Shown here in pieces: positions 60,989-64,000 of a stretch of DNA of 64,000 bases. The notes beneath the pieces are model-generated. The model was not told where the DNA came from and did no database searches. It saw only the letters and a list, made by a program, of their open reading frames with translations. The stretch lies in assembly GCA_936450465.1 (NCBI GenBank), contig OW388297.1, positions 50,448,630 to 50,512,629 of the forward strand, read 5' to 3'. The position numbers were made by a program, and so were the translations under genes. Within the stretch, counting starts at the first letter, position 1. The number at the start of each line of letters is the position of its first letter. The stretch is from Gibbula magus (lineage: Eukaryota; Mollusca; Gastropoda; Trochida; Trochidae).

Positions 60989-63253
60989 TAATCAAAATAA
61001 ATGAAACATTGCTTTTCTTTTTCATTTAATACAATGTAAACAATGGATTCTGCAGAAATTAATTTAACAGTCCTGTTCAATAATAAGAATAAATGAAAAA
61101 TAATTCAAACATGATAAAACTTGAAGAAAACTTACCGCTGAGGAATAATAGAAAATAGAAAATTATATATGTCACGGACTAATTTCCTGAGTAATTTAAT
61201 GCTAAAGTTGAATATTTATGAAAGTTATTGGCAAAGGGGATAACTCTTCACTAAGGACTCTTTCACACAGCCATAATACCATTAGCTTTCTTTATTGGTA
61301 TCCACAGGTAATTTGATCTTGAATGTTTCTCACAACACATGAAAAGTATTGGCATAAGAAGATAACTCTTCACTGGGAAATTGCATGTTTTATGACATTA
61401 TTCATTTATATAAGGTTGTAGAGCAGATAATTGTTTTACCATAAAACATAAACTAGTTCACACACCCTTAATACATTAGCTTTCATTATTCGTATCCAAA
61501 GGTTTTGTATTATTATTACACACTGTTGATGAAAAATGGACCTAAGCTATTAACTTCTGAGAGCGAACATCTTACAATTAGAGATGTGTGTGGGCAATTG
61601 TTAAAAACCTCTTTAAGGAAACACTCCCTGTTCAAATTATTCAAAGAAAACTTGGCAGCATTAAATGTACAATGTTATTTACGATTTCTGATTGTATATG
61701 ACCATCCATAATTAGAGACTAGAAGACGCTTTGTTAGTACACTATTCACAACATCTGATTCCAGCCCTAAACTTAATTCCATCTTAGGCCTGTCATAGGC
61801 AGGGGACAAACACCTTAACACTTAACAGTGAATGCTCCATAGAACTAGATTAGAATTTAATTAAAATTGTGGTTAATTGAACAAATGTGATACCTTGAAA
61901 GGTTTGTATGTCAGTTAACTCCAAACAAACACAAATGGATGTCTTGCAAATTGTATTAAGGAAACTCAGTACAAGCTGTGTAATATAGTACACAATGTTT
62001 AACGAGAACAATTCAAACTTGTTCGCTTGACACCTTTAAACATAACCAAATGTTTCCATTTCACCAGCAAATGATAAAGGATGGAAAACACTAGCTCTTA
62101 TGTATAATTCTAGAATATTTTAAACAATTTCCTTGGAAACAATTACTTCCTGATCTTCTTTATTGTGAACATACAGGACGTCTCTGAATATACACGTGTG
62201 CAAAAAAAGGATGACGGATCCTTCCAATAGAATGCACTTTTTCACATAATGACAAAACAAGGTATATAAAATGATAAAGAAAAAAATATAAAATATCATT
62301 TTTACAATGTTATACTCAATCCAAATGTTGATTTACCTTAAATGAAGTTGTTTCCGCGAGAGGATATCCAACTAGCGTATCCCAACTTTTCTATTGTCCA
62401 AATCTGAAACAAATACAAATAATTATGTTATGAAATTAGCATGATAGTGGCATGACAAAATGACGTTAAAGCTAAAAGGCCTTGTCATGATCAGTAAAAT
62501 AGATACTATTAATGCCACATACGAACTCAGGTATTATTTGAAAAATAAAATCACTCGATTTTTAATAATACGAATAATTACCTAAATGAAAAAAAAACAA
62601 AAAAAAAAACATTCCAACGTTTAATATGATTTATAAGGTGTTTGTTTTAATTTTGTCAGTCAGTCTGACAATATTGAATTCAAATTTCCTTCAATTTTCA
62701 AATAATGTTTCTATTCAAACAATTCGACAATGTTTATTGACTAAAGTGCGTTTTATCTATTGTTTTCCTTTTTTTTTGGATAACAATAAAATGTAAATGT
62801 TTTCAGTTTGAATAAGATTATACCCCAGTTTCTATTAAACAGATTTTTGTGATATCGTTTGAAATTTGTAAGGTAAATAGTGAATATTAAAATATACATA
62901 AAATGACGCCTCTCTGGATATACATCAACAATCGATCGCGAATTGGTTGGATGTCCTTACAGATGTAGAAGTAAATATTTATAATAAACAAAAAGTTAAA
63001 CATTTGAAATAGATGTATCACAATGCCACTTTAAATTCTGCAAACCTATAAAATTAGTAAGTTATTGAAAACTGAAATTATACTTAATTTTAACATGATA
63101 AGCTTTCTTCGTGTATTCATTATTGTATTTACTTCAGCTTCACAAGATGAACAGTAATATTTATAAGGTGTGACGATTAACACAGATATCTGATTTATTT
63201 ATCTCAAATAATTCCAGGATTCATATCTGTATATTCGACAAAGGCAGAATATA
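60989..63253. other. AT-rich stretch, no gene recognised
   Basis: On the minus strand 62335-62403 is bounded by TTTCAG and AAG-GTAAAT, which looks like an exon, but it has a stop in two frames and ends with a stop in the third. The 68-residue frame at 61505-61711 is unrecognised. Confidence 0.35.
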
Positions 63254-63838
63254 GACTCAACCACAAAAGAAACGTCACCATACAAAATACAAGTTAATTG
63301 AATCCGCGCATAATAAAGACGACAGAAACAGAGATACATCATGTCTCCAGAAGCCAACTAAACTAGATTTAAATTTCAAAACATTATCTGTTCATATTGC
63401 TGTGAAAACCACGTTTTAAGAAATCTTCGTTTTGATTCTCCATAACTAGACGAGATAAAGGAGCAAAAAACGACTTTCTTGGCTTGTTTTATGACGTCCT
63501 ACAGTAAAGACGCGTCAAGAAATTGAACTTCAATAAGGTTATTTCTGTTTATAACATCTTTTATTAATTCAATTTCTACAGTTTATGAATTGTTAAAGTT
63601 AATTCAAATGCAAAACATTCTGACAAAAATAAAAATGAAAAAGCGATTTCCACACACCTATCGTACTTGAACAGACATGAAAATAAAGCATTAAACCCTG
63701 ACGTATGCATTTCTGGGTACCTCTTACAAATATAAATAAATGTCCCTATGAAAATCAGTAAAAATCTTCCTTCTCCGGCAGCAGTATATCGTTTTTCAAG
63801 CCGTTGAAATGTAGTGACGTTTCTTTTGTGGTTGAGTG
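63254..63838. mobile_element. TA-flanked TIR element, complete copy (585 bp)
   Basis: The terminal inverted repeats are ACTCAACCACAAAAGAAACG followed by TCAC, 24 bases perfect (63255-63278 and 63814-63837). TA lies on each side (63252-63253 and 63839-63840). Relatives are at 37242-37790, 30422-30607 and 2190-2450. There is no transposase frame. The TA target suggests Tc1/mariner-type mobilisation (inference). Confidence 0.8.
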
Positions 63839-64000
63839 TACATCTGAAGATATCGTAAATCTGTACAGAAAAGCATTTTTAACTTAACCTGCCATAGTAA
63901 ATATATAGTCACATGCATCAGAGAAAAAAGACTCTGTCAATGTTATATTATTAGGAAGCACTTGGGTGGTAAACAATGAAAGCTGGCTTTAAACATGATG

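Noticed and set aside
62335..62403. Exon with good splice-site-like borders on the minus strand
   Set aside because: Stops in all three frames (one only at the end) and no neighbouring exon that fits.

Overview
The window reads as AT-rich, intron- and repeat-dominated nuclear DNA of an invertebrate animal. A marine invertebrate, perhaps a mollusc, is my best guess from the mix of a DIRS retrotransposon, a LINE relic, TTAA-flanked MITEs and SINE-like tails, but no host gene confirms it. I find no intact host protein-coding gene. Nearly all short open frames lie inside repeats or are not conserved between repeat copies.

The centrepiece is a 7.72-kb, GC-richer DIRS1-type tyrosine-recombinase retrotransposon at 22205-29924 (+ strand). 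It has 163-bp inverted terminal repeats, a leader with a degenerate repeat array, gag, reverse transcriptase/RNase H, tyrosine recombinase, a 43-C run, and an internal complementary region that is a splint across the two joined ends. A paralogous empty site at 35822-35823 shows insertion at a TA dinucleotide. The element is dead: gag, RT and the recombinase carry stops and frameshifts. Its middle holds an 849-bp duplication in which an RT fragment is fused to a recombinase fragment and then RT starts again.

The surroundings are built from duplications. Unit A (17239-30602, containing the DIRS element) and unit B (30603-37425) are a head-to-tail tandem pair joined at the shared pentamer TGTTA. 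Units C (about 49634-55603) and D (about 55604-59854) are a second tandem pair. Unit C also contains three nested tandem subunits of 953, 523 and 230 bp that share both ends but lose progressively more of the middle, plus an 840-bp TTAA-flanked MITE whose empty site is preserved in unit D.

Smaller repeats fill the rest. There are at least seven TTAA-flanked inverted-repeat element families or copies, a TA-flanked TIR family (complete at 63254-63838), hairpin elements associated with TGACGTCA palindromes, SINE-like tails, a LINE 3' relic at 14961-15530, a long CT microsatellite and two long poly-C tracts. Degenerate copies of parts of units A/B are scattered in both orientations from about 4.8 to 17 kb. 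One possible exon of unknown function lies on the minus strand near 60.7-61.0 kb.
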